64,000 nucleotides of DNA from Fluviicola chungangensis (GCF_007558725.1 NZ_VLPL01000002.1:62001-126000); one strand, 5' to 3'; shown: positions 28,303-38,173, numbered from the stretch's first letter. Program-made: numbers and translations. The notes: generated by a model from the sequence alone, not told the origin.

Positions 28303-29121
28303 ATGGAAAAAAAGACCATTATTGTTCCCCATGATTTTACCCCGGTTGCGGAAAACGCTCTGAATCATGCTATTAATACGGCAAAGAGAACCGGTGCAGA
28401 AATTTTGCTTTTACATGTCGTGGCAAAAGAAAAAGCTGTTGGTGAAGCTGAAGAAAAACTAAAAGCCGTTGTTGAACAACACAAACAAGAAATAAAAATT
28501 ACTTCGTTTATCCGGGTTGGAAATATTTTTGATGATATCGGCGACTTTGCCTCTGAGAATCATGCCGAATTAATTTTCATGGGTACGCACGGTCAAACCG
28601 GGTGGCAGCACATCACAGGAAGTCACGCGTTAAAAGTGATCACGCATTCTACCGTTCCTTTTATTGTTGTCCAGGAAAAACCGATTAAAGAAACCGGGTA
28701 TGACGATATCGTTGTTCCCCTGGACTTAAACAAGGAAACGAAGCAAAAACTGGCATACGTTGCCAACATTGCTACTTACTTCAAATCACGTGTACACGTA
28801 ATCACCCCGGACGAATCCGACGAGTTTTTGCGTCACCAGGTAAAGGCAAATATCCAGTTTGCGGTCCGTTTCTTTCATGAAAGAGGAATCGACGTGACGA
28901 CAAAAGTGGTTCCGACCAGTGGATTTGACAAAGAAGTAGTAAAGCACGCTGTTTCCCTGGACGCGGATTTGATCGCAATTATGAATTTGAACCGCAATAA
29001 CATGTTGGGGGTCATTACAGCAAATCACGAGCAGTATATTCTTACCAATGATGCGCAAATTCCAACATTGATCGTTAATCCGGTTGCAGGAAAATACGGA
29101 AGCAGTGTTTTATTCAGCTAA
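28303..29121 (+). CDS. Universal stress protein with two Usp domains
   Basis: 272 residues from ATG 28303 (the frame starts at ATG 28294). The first Usp domain is complete: TIIVPHDFTPVAENALNHAI, then ELIFMGTHGQTGWQHITGSHALKVITHSTVPFIVVQ, carrying a G-2x-G-9x-G-[ST]-like nucleotide loop. The second domain (about 135-265) begins DDIVVPLDLNKETKQKLAYVAN and has a degenerate nucleotide-binding loop. Tandem Usp proteins are common in Bacteroidetes and are linked to stress or growth arrest. It is cytoplasmic and monocistronic with a strong terminator. Confidence 0.9.
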   Translation: MEKKTIIVPHDFTPVAENALNHAINTAKRTGAEILLLHVVAKEKAVGEAEEKLKAVVEQHKQEIKITSFIRVGNIFDDIGDFASENHAELIFMGTHGQTGWQHITGSHALKVITHSTVPFIVVQEKPIKETGYDDIVVPLDLNKETKQKLAYVANIATYFKSRVHVITPDESDEFLRHQVKANIQFAVRFFHERGIDVTTKVVPTSGFDKEVVKHAVSLDADLIAIMNLNRNNMLGVITANHEQYILTNDAQIPTLIVNPVAGKYGSSVLFS

Positions 29122-29141
29122 GATTTATTGAATACTTATAG

Positions 29142-29169
29142 AAAAGGGGCTTTTAAGAAGCCCCTTTTT
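29142..29169. terminator. Bidirectional terminator between two convergent genes
   Basis: AAAAGGGGCTT and AAGCCCCTTTT form an 11-base-pair stem with a five-base loop (ttaag). The A- and T-runs on both sides can serve the Usp gene (+) and the lipoprotein gene (-). Confidence 0.85.
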
Positions 29170-29171
29170 AG

Positions 29172-29576
29172 TTAATTTGTTTTTAGGTATCTGTATGTCT
29201 TGCTTCCGCTTGCAATGTCTTCCCGGAGCCAGAGCGTGTCGACTAAACGATCAATAATATAACCATCAGGAATTCCGGTCAGGTCCATGATCAATTCATG
29301 TGTTCCGGTCAGGACGGATACTTTTGAATGGTATACGAATAATCCCGTGTAAAAAACACTGTCATTTCGTTTCCATTCCAGGTTCTTGTAATCAATAAAA
29401 GTTAATACCTGACTGTTTGAAGAAGAAGCGGTATCTTCATAGAATGTGCTGTCCTGAGTGGTTGAAACCCAGCTCCAGGTTGTGTTTTGTAAACTGCTGT
29501 AAGGTGTGGATTCCTTTGTTTTACAGCTACAGGTGATTAGGACAAGCAGCGCTAAAAAACCAAACTTCATTTTCAT
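29172..29576 (-). CDS. Hypothetical small lipoprotein
   Basis: 134 residues. The signal peptide ends in the lipobox ITCSC, followed by KTKES. The mature part is Ser/Thr-rich with several aromatic residues (SLQNTTWSWVSTTQDSTFYED) and a middle segment suggesting a small beta-barrel of the lipocalin-like type. That fold is a guess from the motif near TTWSW. It is the last gene before a shared terminator and lies 56 bases downstream of the cyclase receptor gene, so it could be part of that transcript. Confidence 0.65.
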   Translation of the reverse strand: MKMKFGFLALLVLITCSCKTKESTPYSSLQNTTWSWVSTTQDSTFYEDTASSSNSQVLTFIDYKNLEWKRNDSVFYTGLFVYHSKVSVLTGTHELIMDLTGIPDGYIIDRLVDTLWLREDIASGSKTYRYLKTN

Positions 29577-29632
29577 TTTTTTTTCAAAAATAGACTTGTT
29601 TTTTTATTCTACCTAATCAAATCCTACTTTGA

Positions 29633-32600
29633 TCAATCCTTATACTCATTTCTGGCCAGACGCTCTTCCACCTCTTTCAGGTTTTGCATTTTTTTGGTTT
29701 GTCTGCTGGCAATGGCTGTTGGCGTAAAGTACTTATGCATATTCAGGAAAGCAACCTGCATAAGGTCCCATTGCCGGTCACCTTGAATCTTTCCGTGTTC
29801 GCGCAATTCTCTTCTTAAACGGTCCGAGATCTCATGAAAATCGTCTCTTCCAAGGTAATCCAAATCGGCATCACAAATAATTTGCTCCAATTTATTCTTC
29901 GGTTGATGCGGAATTTGCGTCACGAAAATCAACTCTTTGATCTGGGCGATGTGCTGGTCCGAATATCCGTATTTCGGAAGAATTTCTTCCGCCATCCGGG
30001 CCCCGATGGGCTCATTTTTTTCATAGCTTTCTACAAACCCGGCGTCGTGATAGGTAGCTGCGGATTTGAGCAGGAACAACCCTTCATCCGTTACACCTTC
30101 CAGGAGTGCGTAACGTTCCACTGCACGCACAACATCTTTGGTATGTTCAATACTATGATAATGTAACATCGGAGACAATCCCTTTTCCAGCACTTTAATG
30201 ATATGCCGTTCTGCTTTGTAGTAATTGATGCTGCTGTATAAATGCAGATTGACAATTTGCTGGAAACGATCATTCGGATAGAGTCCTTCTCCGTTTCTGG
30301 AAAGTTCCGGTTTGATGCGCTCTACCGTAAACATTTCGATCAATCCCTTACTTTTTGTTTTTACCTTTCCGCGGTAAGTACATTCAAAGTAAGGTTCTAT
30401 CAGTTTAAAGGTAGACCCTGAAATGGTTACCCTTCCAGGTTCTCCCATCATTTCCATTCGCTGTGCCTGGTTGACTGTTGCTCCCCAGATATCATACGCC
30501 AATCTTTCCGAACCGATTACCCCGGCCGTTACTTCCCCGGTATTGATCCCGAGACGCAACTCCCAGTATTCTTCTCCTGTTTTCAACGCATTTTCTTTCA
30601 GCGTATTCATGTAGTCCTGGATCTGAAGAGCTGCCAGAACTGCATCAATCGGGTTGGTATTGTTTCTAACAGGAACACCTCCGGCACACATGTATGCATC
30701 ACCGATCGTTTTAATTTTTTCCAGGTTGTTTTTTACAATGATCTCATCGAATTTCCGGAAATACACATCCAGTTTGTTTACCAGGTCTGTTGGTTTTAAT
30801 CCTTCCGCAATCTTGGTGAACCCGACAAAATCCGTAAACAATACAGAAACCGTTTTATATGCCCGCGCCGAAGCTCTTCCTTTCGTTTTTAATTCTTCTG
30901 CCGTTGATTCCGGTATAATGTTTCGAAGCAGGGTTTCTGTTTTGTCTTTCTCAATTTGAAGCAGGCGTTTTTGTTCTTCAACCTTTGTTTTCTCTTCTTC
31001 AATGACCTTTTTCTGAGATTCGATTTTCATGTTTTGAGCGCGAATCTCCTTTGTTCTTTCCACAATTTTCATCTCCAGCCGGACCTGGTCTCTTCTGGCC
31101 AAATTAATTCGGGAACGGATGAAAATGATAATTACCAGGGTCAAAACGATCAAAACCAGTACCCAAAACCACCACTTCCACCAAAAAGGAGCAGCTATCT
31201 CGATATTCATGCTGGATGTTGCCTGAACCCAATTTCCGTCAATGCGTTTAACATATACTTTGAGAACGTAAGATCCGGGAGTCAGGGACGTAAAGTGAAT
31301 TTCACTTGAAGAACCCAGATATACCGAACCTTCATCCAATCCTTCCAATTCGTATTTGAACTGGAGCAAATCGCGGTTGATCAGGTCTGTGGGTACAAAG
31401 CGGATCGTAAAACTTCGTTCATCGTATCCCAATTTGATCTCCGACTGATAAAAAAACGATTCTTTAAAGGGTGCATTTTTATCTCCCGGTTTCAGCCACT
31501 GATCATCGAAGCGGAATTTCAGGAAGTTGACATATACTTTTTCCTTCAATTCCTGCAAATTTTCTGGGTTGAAAAAATTGTATCCTTCAATACCCCCAAA
31601 ATACATTTCTCCGGTTCCGGAAAGCAAATAAGCACCGGTATTAAACTCGTTGCTCATCAGTCCGTTTACTTCGGAGTAATTCGTGCAGTGTTCCTGGGCC
31701 GTATTAAATCTGCACAACCCTTTATTGGTACTCAACCACAGGTTTCCTTTTTTATCCGGAAGGATTCCGTAAACGAAATTATTTGGCAACCCTTGTTTAC
31801 GTGTGTAGGCAACAACATCTCCTGTTTTCAAATTCAATTTAAGCAATCCGGATCCGGAAGATCCCAGCCACAACGTAGTTTCATCTTCCTGGTAGATACT
31901 CGAGATCACGTCCCTGCTCGCCTTCAGAATGGATTTGTTCATCGGATAGGGAACGATTTGCTCTTTTCCTTTTTTATCGTGCGTGAGAATATTGATTCCC
32001 CCTACTCCGGTGGCAAAATAATAGGTGTCATTCAATCCCTTGTATGCAACCCGGCAAACACCCGCACCAATGGTCGTTTTTGGTTTTTTGGGATCGTAGA
32101 CAAACGGTTTAAACTCTCCGGTCTTCAGATCATACAACAGCACTCCGCCTTTTGTAGCGATAAAAAATTGGGATTGTTTGTATGGTGTGATCCTATACAC
32201 CCGTTGGAAACCGGATGGGTTGGAAATTCCTTTGTAATTGATCTTTTTAAATATTCCCTGGCCGTCCCGGATCTTTAATTCATACAACCCGTCGTTGGCC
32301 CCGATCAAAAAGTGCCGATCACTTATGAGGTGAATGGAAACAATGCTGTTTTCGTTGAAATCCTCGGATTTTGAAATATAATAGTGTTTGAACGTCCCTG
32401 TTTTCCTGTCCAATTCGGAAATAGCAAAATCCGTGGCGATGTAAACCTTCGAGTAATCATCTGATTCTTCGAAGCCCCAAACACTTTCCGAAGGTAATCC
32501 CTGGGAGAGATTGGAAGCGGGACCGACGCCGAAAAACGAATCGTTTTTGGGGTTGAAGCCACTTAATCCTCTCAGTGTTCCGATCCAGATCGTTCCGTTC

Positions 32601-33541
32601 TCATCGCAAAACAATTCGTTGAGTTCGTTGAACAAAATCGCATTCTTCTGGAAAATATCTTTTTTACTGAATGTGATCCGGTAACCATCTTTGGAGTTAT
32701 TTACACTGATCAGCCCATTGTTTACCGTTGCAATGTAAAATTCGTTCATTGATTTTACATATACGTCTGAGAATTCTTCAATTCCGTATTCTTTGCCAAT
32801 AAATTTTAAGAACGGAAACAGTTTCCCCGATTGAGTATCGAACAGCCACAGGCCTTCATTACTTGATAAAATAAAACTGCTTTCGGTAAAGGCTTCCACA
32901 TCTGAGACCAGCCAGGTTTTTTGACTGTTGGGCGGAGTCAGTTGTTTCCATGCTTTCGATTTCAGGTTGTAAACATATACCCCCACATCTTCAAACGAAA
33001 CGACCAATTGTTCCTTCGAAACGAACCGAATGTAATGGATGCGTTTGGAAGGAATTGCTCCCGTTAAAAAGGAGATTTTTTTTGTGGTCCGATCGTATTT
33101 GGCCAATCCATGCGTGGAGGATCCCAGCCAAATATTCCCGTTCTCCTCTTCCGAAATACTTTCAATGGAAAGGTTGTTTTCGTCTGAAGCCAAAAGGGAG
33201 CGGAATGTTTCCTTCCGTGGGTTGTAAACAGAAATTCCATCTGCCGTCCCGAACCACAATTGTCCCGATTGGTCTTTTAATCCGCAATGAATGTAGGAAC
33301 TTGCCAACCCCGGCGTGTCATCGGAAGTAAATACTTCAAATTGCTGTCCGTCAAAACGGTTCAAGCCGTCTTGCGTTCCGAGCCATAGGGTGCCGGCTTC
33401 ATCCTGCACAATAGTCGTCACCGAACTCTGCGAGAGTCCATCGTTAATAGAAAAATTTCTAAAACGATACGAGACTTGACTTACCGCGCTAGTAGTAGCA
33501 AACGCAACAACAGCTCCAATTCCTAGTAATCGAACGAGCAT
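29633..33541 (-). CDS. Propeller-type receptor with class III adenylate cyclase and HD domain
   Basis: 1302 residues. Signal peptide (1-22); two-component-regulator-type beta-propeller repeats (about 25-660, e.g. TLWLGTQDGLNRFD, GNIWLGSSTHGLAKYD); Y_Y_Y-like domain (about 715-785); one transmembrane helix (about 790-810); coiled coil (815-875); class III nucleotidyl cyclase (about 895-1075); HD domain (about 1125-1240). Cyclase residues are complete: metal-binding D904 and D948, adenine-specifying K944 and D1017 (YDIWG), and N1024 and R1028. The HD domain keeps H1133, HD at 1165-1166 and a later D1226. It probably binds a ligand in the periplasm and makes cAMP. The propeller/Y_Y_Y front end usually precedes histidine kinases, so the cyclase-HD output is unusual. 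Confidence 0.92.
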   Translation of the reverse strand: MLVRLLGIGAVVAFATTSAVSQVSYRFRNFSINDGLSQSSVTTIVQDEAGTLWLGTQDGLNRFDGQQFEVFTSDDTPGLASSYIHCGLKDQSGQLWFGTADGISVYNPRKETFRSLLASDENNLSIESISEEENGNIWLGSSTHGLAKYDRTTKKISFLTGAIPSKRIHYIRFVSKEQLVVSFEDVGVYVYNLKSKAWKQLTPPNSQKTWLVSDVEAFTESSFILSSNEGLWLFDTQSGKLFPFLKFIGKEYGIEEFSDVYVKSMNEFYIATVNNGLISVNNSKDGYRITFSKKDIFQKNAILFNELNELFCDENGTIWIGTLRGLSGFNPKNDSFFGVGPASNLSQGLPSESVWGFEESDDYSKVYIATDFAISELDRKTGTFKHYYISKSEDFNENSIVSIHLISDRHFLIGANDGLYELKIRDGQGIFKKINYKGISNPSGFQRVYRITPYKQSQFFIATKGGVLLYDLKTGEFKPFVYDPKKPKTTIGAGVCRVAYKGLNDTYYFATGVGGINILTHDKKGKEQIVPYPMNKSILKASRDVISSIYQEDETTLWLGSSGSGLLKLNLKTGDVVAYTRKQGLPNNFVYGILPDKKGNLWLSTNKGLCRFNTAQEHCTNYSEVNGLMSNEFNTGAYLLSGTGEMYFGGIEGYNFFNPENLQELKEKVYVNFLKFRFDDQWLKPGDKNAPFKESFFYQSEIKLGYDERSFTIRFVPTDLINRDLLQFKYELEGLDEGSVYLGSSSEIHFTSLTPGSYVLKVYVKRIDGNWVQATSSMNIEIAAPFWWKWWFWVLVLIVLTLVIIIFIRSRINLARRDQVRLEMKIVERTKEIRAQNMKIESQKKVIEEEKTKVEEQKRLLQIEKDKTETLLRNIIPESTAEELKTKGRASARAYKTVSVLFTDFVGFTKIAEGLKPTDLVNKLDVYFRKFDEIIVKNNLEKIKTIGDAYMCAGGVPVRNNTNPIDAVLAALQIQDYMNTLKENALKTGEEYWELRLGINTGEVTAGVIGSERLAYDIWGATVNQAQRMEMMGEPGRVTISGSTFKLIEPYFECTYRGKVKTKSKGLIEMFTVERIKPELSRNGEGLYPNDRFQQIVNLHLYSSINYYKAERHIIKVLEKGLSPMLHYHSIEHTKDVVRAVERYALLEGVTDEGLFLLKSAATYHDAGFVESYEKNEPIGARMAEEILPKYGYSDQHIAQIKELIFVTQIPHQPKNKLEQIICDADLDYLGRDDFHEISDRLRRELREHGKIQGDRQWDLMQVAFLNMHKYFTPTAIASRQTKKMQNLKEVEERLARNEYKD

Positions 33542-33602
33542 ACGTATTTTATTTCGTTTATTTCAACGAATAATTCACTGAAAAAGTTTCACTCTCAGGG
33601 CC

Positions 33603-34115
33603 TTATGCTTTCTGACCGACACCTCCTGCTTTGGCAGCAGTTTCCATATCACGGTCAAACAAATAAAGACCTCCTTTATCTCCGCCAATCAAACGCAATT
33701 TATCCAGAATACTGCGCCCCAACGCTTCTTCTTCCAATTGCTCGGAAACATACCATTGCATGAAATTGTGTGTGGAATAATCCTTTTCCTGCAGGCAAAC
33801 GTCAACAACGTTGTTGATGCTTTCAGAAACTCCCACTTCATGCTCAAGTAACAATTCAAAAACACGCTCCAGGGAATCGTATTCTCTTGGAGGTTCCGGA
33901 ATTGAAGGAACAACAGCTACACCTCCGCGCTCATTCACAAATTTGATCAGCTTCAACATGTGGAACCGCTCTTCATCTGAATGGGAGTACATAAATTTGG
34001 CTGTACCGTTCAACCCTTTTGTTTCAGCCCAGGAAGCCATCGCAAGGTAATATTGAGAGGAAGAAGATTCTTTTTGAATTTGATCATTTAATGCCGCTTC
34101 AATTCGCTTATTCAT
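33603..34115 (-). CDS. ftnA: Ferritin
   Basis: 170 residues of a four-helix non-haem ferritin that oxidises Fe(II) and stores iron. The ferroxidase ligands are present: E16-region (QIQKESSSSQYYLAMASW), the pair in SHSDEERFHML (E50-R-F-H53) and the later LLLEHEVGVSE and EQLEEEALGRSIL segments. Length and order match bacterial FtnA rather than bacterioferritin (no haem Met) or Dps. A TAACTTTG -7 element lies upstream, divergent from rnr. Confidence 0.95.
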   Translation of the reverse strand: MNKRIEAALNDQIQKESSSSQYYLAMASWAETKGLNGTAKFMYSHSDEERFHMLKLIKFVNERGGVAVVPSIPEPPREYDSLERVFELLLEHEVGVSESINNVVDVCLQEKDYSTHNFMQWYVSEQLEEEALGRSILDKLRLIGGDKGGLYLFDRDMETAAKAGGVGQKA

Positions 34116-34142
34116 TGTTGTAAATTTTTATTCTGTTTCTAT

Positions 34143-34150
34143 CAAAGTTA
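34143..34150 (-). promoter_or_regulatory. -7 element (TAACTTTG) for the ferritin gene
   Basis: The minus-strand TAACTTTG matches TAnnTTTG 28 bases before the ferritin ATG. A clear -33 TTTG is lacking. Confidence 0.4.
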
Positions 34151-34217
34151 CCATTTTAAGCTTAAAATTGAACATCTTACCTGCAATTAATCGTATTTTT
34201 ACACTACAACGCGAATT

Positions 34218-36374
34218 ATGGGGAAAAAAGGACCAAAAAAAATCAAAGACAAATCGACCAAGAAATTAAAAACCGGTCTGTATCACATCATTCGAAAATT
34301 ATTTGAACAACATCCCGACGCTCTTTTGAACTACAAACAGGTCTGCAGTTTGCTGCATGTTCACGACAGTGAATCCCGTAAATTGGTTGTGGCCCTGCTC
34401 CGTGAATTGGAAACAGAAGGTTTTCTGCGCAAAAGCGGTCATGAAACCTATGCTTATTCCAATATTACCGAAACGATTGAGGGAGAATTGGAGCTGACGC
34501 AGCGTGGTTCCGGATTTGTTACGGTTGGGAAAAACGAGCCGGATATTTTCATTGCCCCGCATAATATCGGTCACGCCATCCACGGAGATATTGTGAAAGT
34601 CACACTCATCAAAAAAAGCGGTACCCGTCCGGAAGGCAAGATCATGGAAGTGGTTTCTCGCGAGCGGACCCAGTTCGTTGGAACGATCCACATGTATGAT
34701 AAACATGCATTTTTAATTCCCGACAATACCAAAACCGGAGTCAAGATCTACATTCCCCTTGAAAAACTCAATAAAGCAAAAAACAAAGATAAAGCACTGG
34801 TAAAAATTACCGTTTGGCCCAAATCTGCGGAGTTTCCTTTCGGGGAAGTGATCCAGACTTTGGGAGGAAATTCGATTCACGATACGGAAATGATCTCGAT
34901 TTTGATCGGGCAGGGAATTCCGATTGAATTTGAAGCGGATGTCATGAACGAAGCGGAGCAAGTGAGTTTGGAACTGGATCCGGTGGAAGTCGCGAAGCGA
35001 CGGGATTTCCGCGATATTCTGACCTTTACCATCGATCCGGTAGATGCAAAAGATTTCGATGATGCGCTATCTATCCGCAAATTGGAAAACGGACATTACG
35101 AGATCGGTGTACACATTGCGGATGTGAGTCAGTATGTGAAATCGGATTCAGCGATGGACAAAGAAGCTTACCGGCGCGGGAATTCCGTTTACCTGGTTGA
35201 CCGCGTCATTCCCATGTTGCCGGAACAGCTTTCCAACATGGTCTGCTCCCTGAGACCGAAAGAAGATAAATTTACCTTTTCGGCCGTTTTTGAATTGGAT
35301 GAAACTGGAAAATTGTACAACGAATGGTTCGGCAAAACCGTGATTCATTCAGACCACCGTTTTGCATACGAAGATGCGCAAGAAATTTTGGAAGGAGCAG
35401 AAGGTCCATACAAGGAAGAATTGCATTTGTTAGATAAAATCGCAAAAATCTATCGAAAAGAACGGTTTAAACAGGGCGCTTTGATGATCAACTCGGAAGA
35501 AATCCGCTTTAAACTGGATGAAAACAAAGAGCCGGTTGATGTCGTTGTGAAGGTTTCAAAAGATGCGCATCAGCTGATCGAAGAGTTCATGCTTTTGGCA
35601 AATAAACGCGTAGCGATGTTTGTTGGAATGCCGCAAAAGGGCAAAGATCCTGTTCCATTTGTTTACCGCGTCCATGACAAGCCCGATCCGGAAAAAATCG
35701 CATTATTCAGTTTATTTTTAGATAAGTTCGGACATGCTTTGGAATTTACAAGTCCGGAAAAGGCAGCACAGAGTATCAACAAATTATTGAACGATATCCG
35801 TTTGAAGAACGAGTACAGTATCATTCAGCAAATGGCAATCCGGAGCATGGCGAAGGCAACGTATGATACGGACAACATCGGCCACTACGGTTTGGCTTTC
35901 CAGTACTACACCCACTTTACTTCACCTATTCGCCGGTATGCCGATTTGATGGTTCACCGCATTTTATTGGAGTGCCTGGAGCACAGGCCGCATAAATACA
36001 ACTCGGCACTGGAAGATATCTGCAAACGCATTTCACGCACGGAGCGCAAAGCAACGGAAGCGGAGCGCGAATCCAATAAGTACTTCCAGGTGGTGTTTGT
36101 TCACGACAAGATCGGAGAAGAATTTGACGGAATTGTTTCCGGTTTGGCTGAATTCGGGTTGTTTGTGCGCATGACCGAAAATGCATGTGAAGGAATGGTT
36201 GCACTACAAGAACTTCCCGGCGACCGTTATACCTTCGATGAAAAGACGATGACGATTGTGGGCCAGAAAACCGGGAAAACGTTCCATTTCGGAGATAATG
36301 TCCGGGTGAAGATCTCGGAAGTTCACCCAAAGAAGAGACAAATTGACCTGGAGCTGGTTTCGGTGGCGGAGTGA
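34218..36374 (+). CDS. rnr: Ribonuclease R
   Basis: 718-residue 3'-5' exoribonuclease that degrades structured RNA. Domains: N-terminal winged-helix (about 25-75), two cold-shock OB folds (about 80-220, TQRGSGFVTVGKNEPDIFI), RNB catalytic domain (about 250-590, with DILTFTIDPVDAKDFDDALSI carrying the metal-binding aspartates, and HYGLAFQYYTHFTSPIRRYADL) and C-terminal S1 domain (about 630-712, GEEFDGIVSGLAEFGLFV). It lacks the very long Lys-rich tail of the E. coli enzyme. It is divergent from ferritin. Confidence 0.96.
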   Translation: MGKKGPKKIKDKSTKKLKTGLYHIIRKLFEQHPDALLNYKQVCSLLHVHDSESRKLVVALLRELETEGFLRKSGHETYAYSNITETIEGELELTQRGSGFVTVGKNEPDIFIAPHNIGHAIHGDIVKVTLIKKSGTRPEGKIMEVVSRERTQFVGTIHMYDKHAFLIPDNTKTGVKIYIPLEKLNKAKNKDKALVKITVWPKSAEFPFGEVIQTLGGNSIHDTEMISILIGQGIPIEFEADVMNEAEQVSLELDPVEVAKRRDFRDILTFTIDPVDAKDFDDALSIRKLENGHYEIGVHIADVSQYVKSDSAMDKEAYRRGNSVYLVDRVIPMLPEQLSNMVCSLRPKEDKFTFSAVFELDETGKLYNEWFGKTVIHSDHRFAYEDAQEILEGAEGPYKEELHLLDKIAKIYRKERFKQGALMINSEEIRFKLDENKEPVDVVVKVSKDAHQLIEEFMLLANKRVAMFVGMPQKGKDPVPFVYRVHDKPDPEKIALFSLFLDKFGHALEFTSPEKAAQSINKLLNDIRLKNEYSIIQQMAIRSMAKATYDTDNIGHYGLAFQYYTHFTSPIRRYADLMVHRILLECLEHRPHKYNSALEDICKRISRTERKATEAERESNKYFQVVFVHDKIGEEFDGIVSGLAEFGLFVRMTENACEGMVALQELPGDRYTFDEKTMTIVGQKTGKTFHFGDNVRVKISEVHPKKRQIDLELVSVAE

Positions 36375-36433
36375 TTAACCACGAAGCTCACAAAAACCAC
36401 GAGGCTTTCGTATTTTCTCTTGATTTAGTTCAT

Positions 36434-36940
36434 TTACCTGATCTCCCGGTAAAACAGGACTTTTTGGTCCAGGAACCACAACTTTCCTCCTTCGCTTTCG
36501 AAGAACAAGTCCGGGTGACCGTGATAATCCGCATCGGAATTTTCCAATTCAGTCGAAAGCTCCTTGCTCAACCAGGGAAAATCAAATGTTTTTTTCCGGT
36601 AATTTGGTAATGCATAATCCGTTTTTTTACACAGATCAAGCATTTTTTTAAAGGTCCGCGAATCAAAATAAAGAACCGCCTGCAAATAATCGTCTTTTGG
36701 TTCATCAGAACCACCTCCATTTATTGTCTCAATAAAGGTGTGATGAAACTCCACTTTTTCGGGCCGGAATTTTTCCAGGTTGATCAGCTTTCCCAACTTG
36801 TTTACACTGGTGGATTCGTCTGCTTTGACAACATAAGAGGTCGGAGTGCCTTCTTCCGATGATCCCTCCAAATCACAAGAACCCAAACTGAATAAAATGA
36901 GTAGACTGTAAATGACGATTATTTTTCGGTTGACTTTCAT
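36434..36940 (-). CDS. Hypothetical lipoprotein
   Basis: 168 residues. The signal peptide ends in the lipobox SLGSC (about residue 22), followed by DLEGSSEEG. The mature domain is charged (SYVVKADESTSVNKLGKLIN, FHHTFIETINGGGSDEPKDDYL) and ends in a beta-rich FESEGGKLWFLDQKVLFYRE segment. I do not recognise a family. It is the downstream member of a minus-strand lipoprotein pair with 37003-37671, 62 bases apart. It converges on rnr. Confidence 0.65.
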   Translation of the reverse strand: MKVNRKIIVIYSLLILFSLGSCDLEGSSEEGTPTSYVVKADESTSVNKLGKLINLEKFRPEKVEFHHTFIETINGGGSDEPKDDYLQAVLYFDSRTFKKMLDLCKKTDYALPNYRKKTFDFPWLSKELSTELENSDADYHGHPDLFFESEGGKLWFLDQKVLFYREIR

Positions 36941-37002
36941 ATTTGTTCTTTATTGTAAATTAATTTCATCCAAATTAGTTCAATGTGTTGATTTTTCAAA
37001 CA

Positions 37003-37671
37003 CTATTTTTTCCAGGATTTTTGTTTTTTCAGCCGGAAAGAACCTGTTTGGAATACCGCATCTTCTTTAATCGTGTAAAGAGAATCACCGGAAATAACGA
37101 TGTCAAAATCCACCTCATCACCCTGCACAAAGTCATAAGCACTTCCAAAGCTGGCTTTGATGGTGAGTAATTCTCCGGTAAGCGGATGTGTGTGGTCCGT
37201 TAGTATGGTTGCCGGTGTGTATTCATTGAATAATTGATCGTCAAAAGCAAAGGTAAGCTTCGATTTATCGATTCGCTTCAGTTTCATCAGATCATCATTC
37301 CCGTATTGCACCAGGATCGATTTTTTATCAAGTGCTGCCGACGGATCAACAAAGATCGTCAGTGAATCAAGTGTGGGTGCTTTGCAGATATATTGTCCGA
37401 ATGTTAGCTTGCAATTCACGTGATAAGTGGAATCATTGATTGCTTTAATCGTTCCGGAATGTTCGCCGTAAATGGAATTTCCTGCCGTTTCATAGGTAAA
37501 AAGCACCATGTTATCAGGGGTAATTTTCAGGCAGCACAAATAGCCGCCACTGTTGGAGTAGCCTTTGTAGAGTTGTTCGGTTTTGAACGGGTTCTTTTCC
37601 GATTTCACTGACTTCGAGTCTGAACAGGCTGCAATCGAAAGCAGCAGCACTGGAATAATTAAACGTACCAT
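37003..37671 (-). CDS. Hypothetical lipoprotein
   Basis: 222 residues. The signal peptide ends in lipobox SIAAC (about residue 16) followed by SDSKSVKSEKN. The mature part is beta-rich (YLCCLKITPDNMVLFTYETAGNS, TYHVNCKLTFGQYICKAPTLDS), with a double Cys at SGGYLCCLK that may form disulfides. No family is recognised. It lies upstream of the lipoprotein at 36434 and downstream of the GNAT gene at 37712 (40 bases), on the same strand. Envelope location is inferred. Confidence 0.65.
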   Translation of the reverse strand: MVRLIIPVLLLSIAACSDSKSVKSEKNPFKTEQLYKGYSNSGGYLCCLKITPDNMVLFTYETAGNSIYGEHSGTIKAINDSTYHVNCKLTFGQYICKAPTLDSLTIFVDPSAALDKKSILVQYGNDDLMKLKRIDKSKLTFAFDDQLFNEYTPATILTDHTHPLTGELLTIKASFGSAYDFVQGDEVDFDIVISGDSLYTIKEDAVFQTGSFRLKKQKSWKK

Positions 37672-37711
37672 ATGTATTTTGTTTTTCCGGCGAAGCCGAA
37701 AAATTTGATTT

Positions 37712-38119
37712 TTAAGGTCTAAATAACTCCATCAACTTCTCCGGGCTCTTCAATTCCGTAAATCCAAATTGTCGATACAATCCGTGTGCATCAGAAGTAG
37801 CCAAACGCCACACTTTGACGTTTTTCAATGGTTCACATTCCAGGATGTATTCCATGAGTAATTTGGAATAACCCAAGCCCCGGTATTTTTCGTCAATGAA
37901 TACATCCATGAGATAAGCAAATTGTGCGTAATCCGTTACCACCCGCGCATAACCGATTTGCTGATTATCAAAGAACAGACCAAAATTCAGGGAATTATCA
38001 ATGCATGTCCGCATCATTTCTTTTGTGCGGTCTTTTGCCCAATACGATTGAGAAATAAAGCCGGTAATGTATTCCAAATCCAGTTTTTCTTTGTCAGAAG
38101 TAATGATTAGATTCTCCAT
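37712..38119 (-). CDS. GNAT family N-acetyltransferase
   Basis: 135 residues. Motif A for acetyl-CoA binding is MDVFIDEKYRGLGYSKLLMEYIL, a variant of the Q/RxxGxG/A signature. The end, WRLATSDAHGLYRQFGFTEL, is the usual motif B (AxxLYxxxGF). It is a small cytoplasmic acetyltransferase of the type often annotated as GNAT close to rnr in Flavobacteriia. The substrate is unknown. Confidence 0.9.
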   Translation of the reverse strand: MENLIITSDKEKLDLEYITGFISQSYWAKDRTKEMMRTCIDNSLNFGLFFDNQQIGYARVVTDYAQFAYLMDVFIDEKYRGLGYSKLLMEYILECEPLKNVKVWRLATSDAHGLYRQFGFTELKSPEKLMELFRP

Positions 38120-38173
38120 AGCTTAAAAATAAGGAATCTATAAAAACCCTACATTTTAATGGTATACTAAAAA

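Noticed and set aside
36371-36610. Plus-strand frame after rnr starting with a His/Glu/Ala-rich MINHEAHKNHEA
   Set aside because: It overlaps the 3' half of the hypothetical lipoprotein gene on the other strand and looks like a repeat-derived chance frame.
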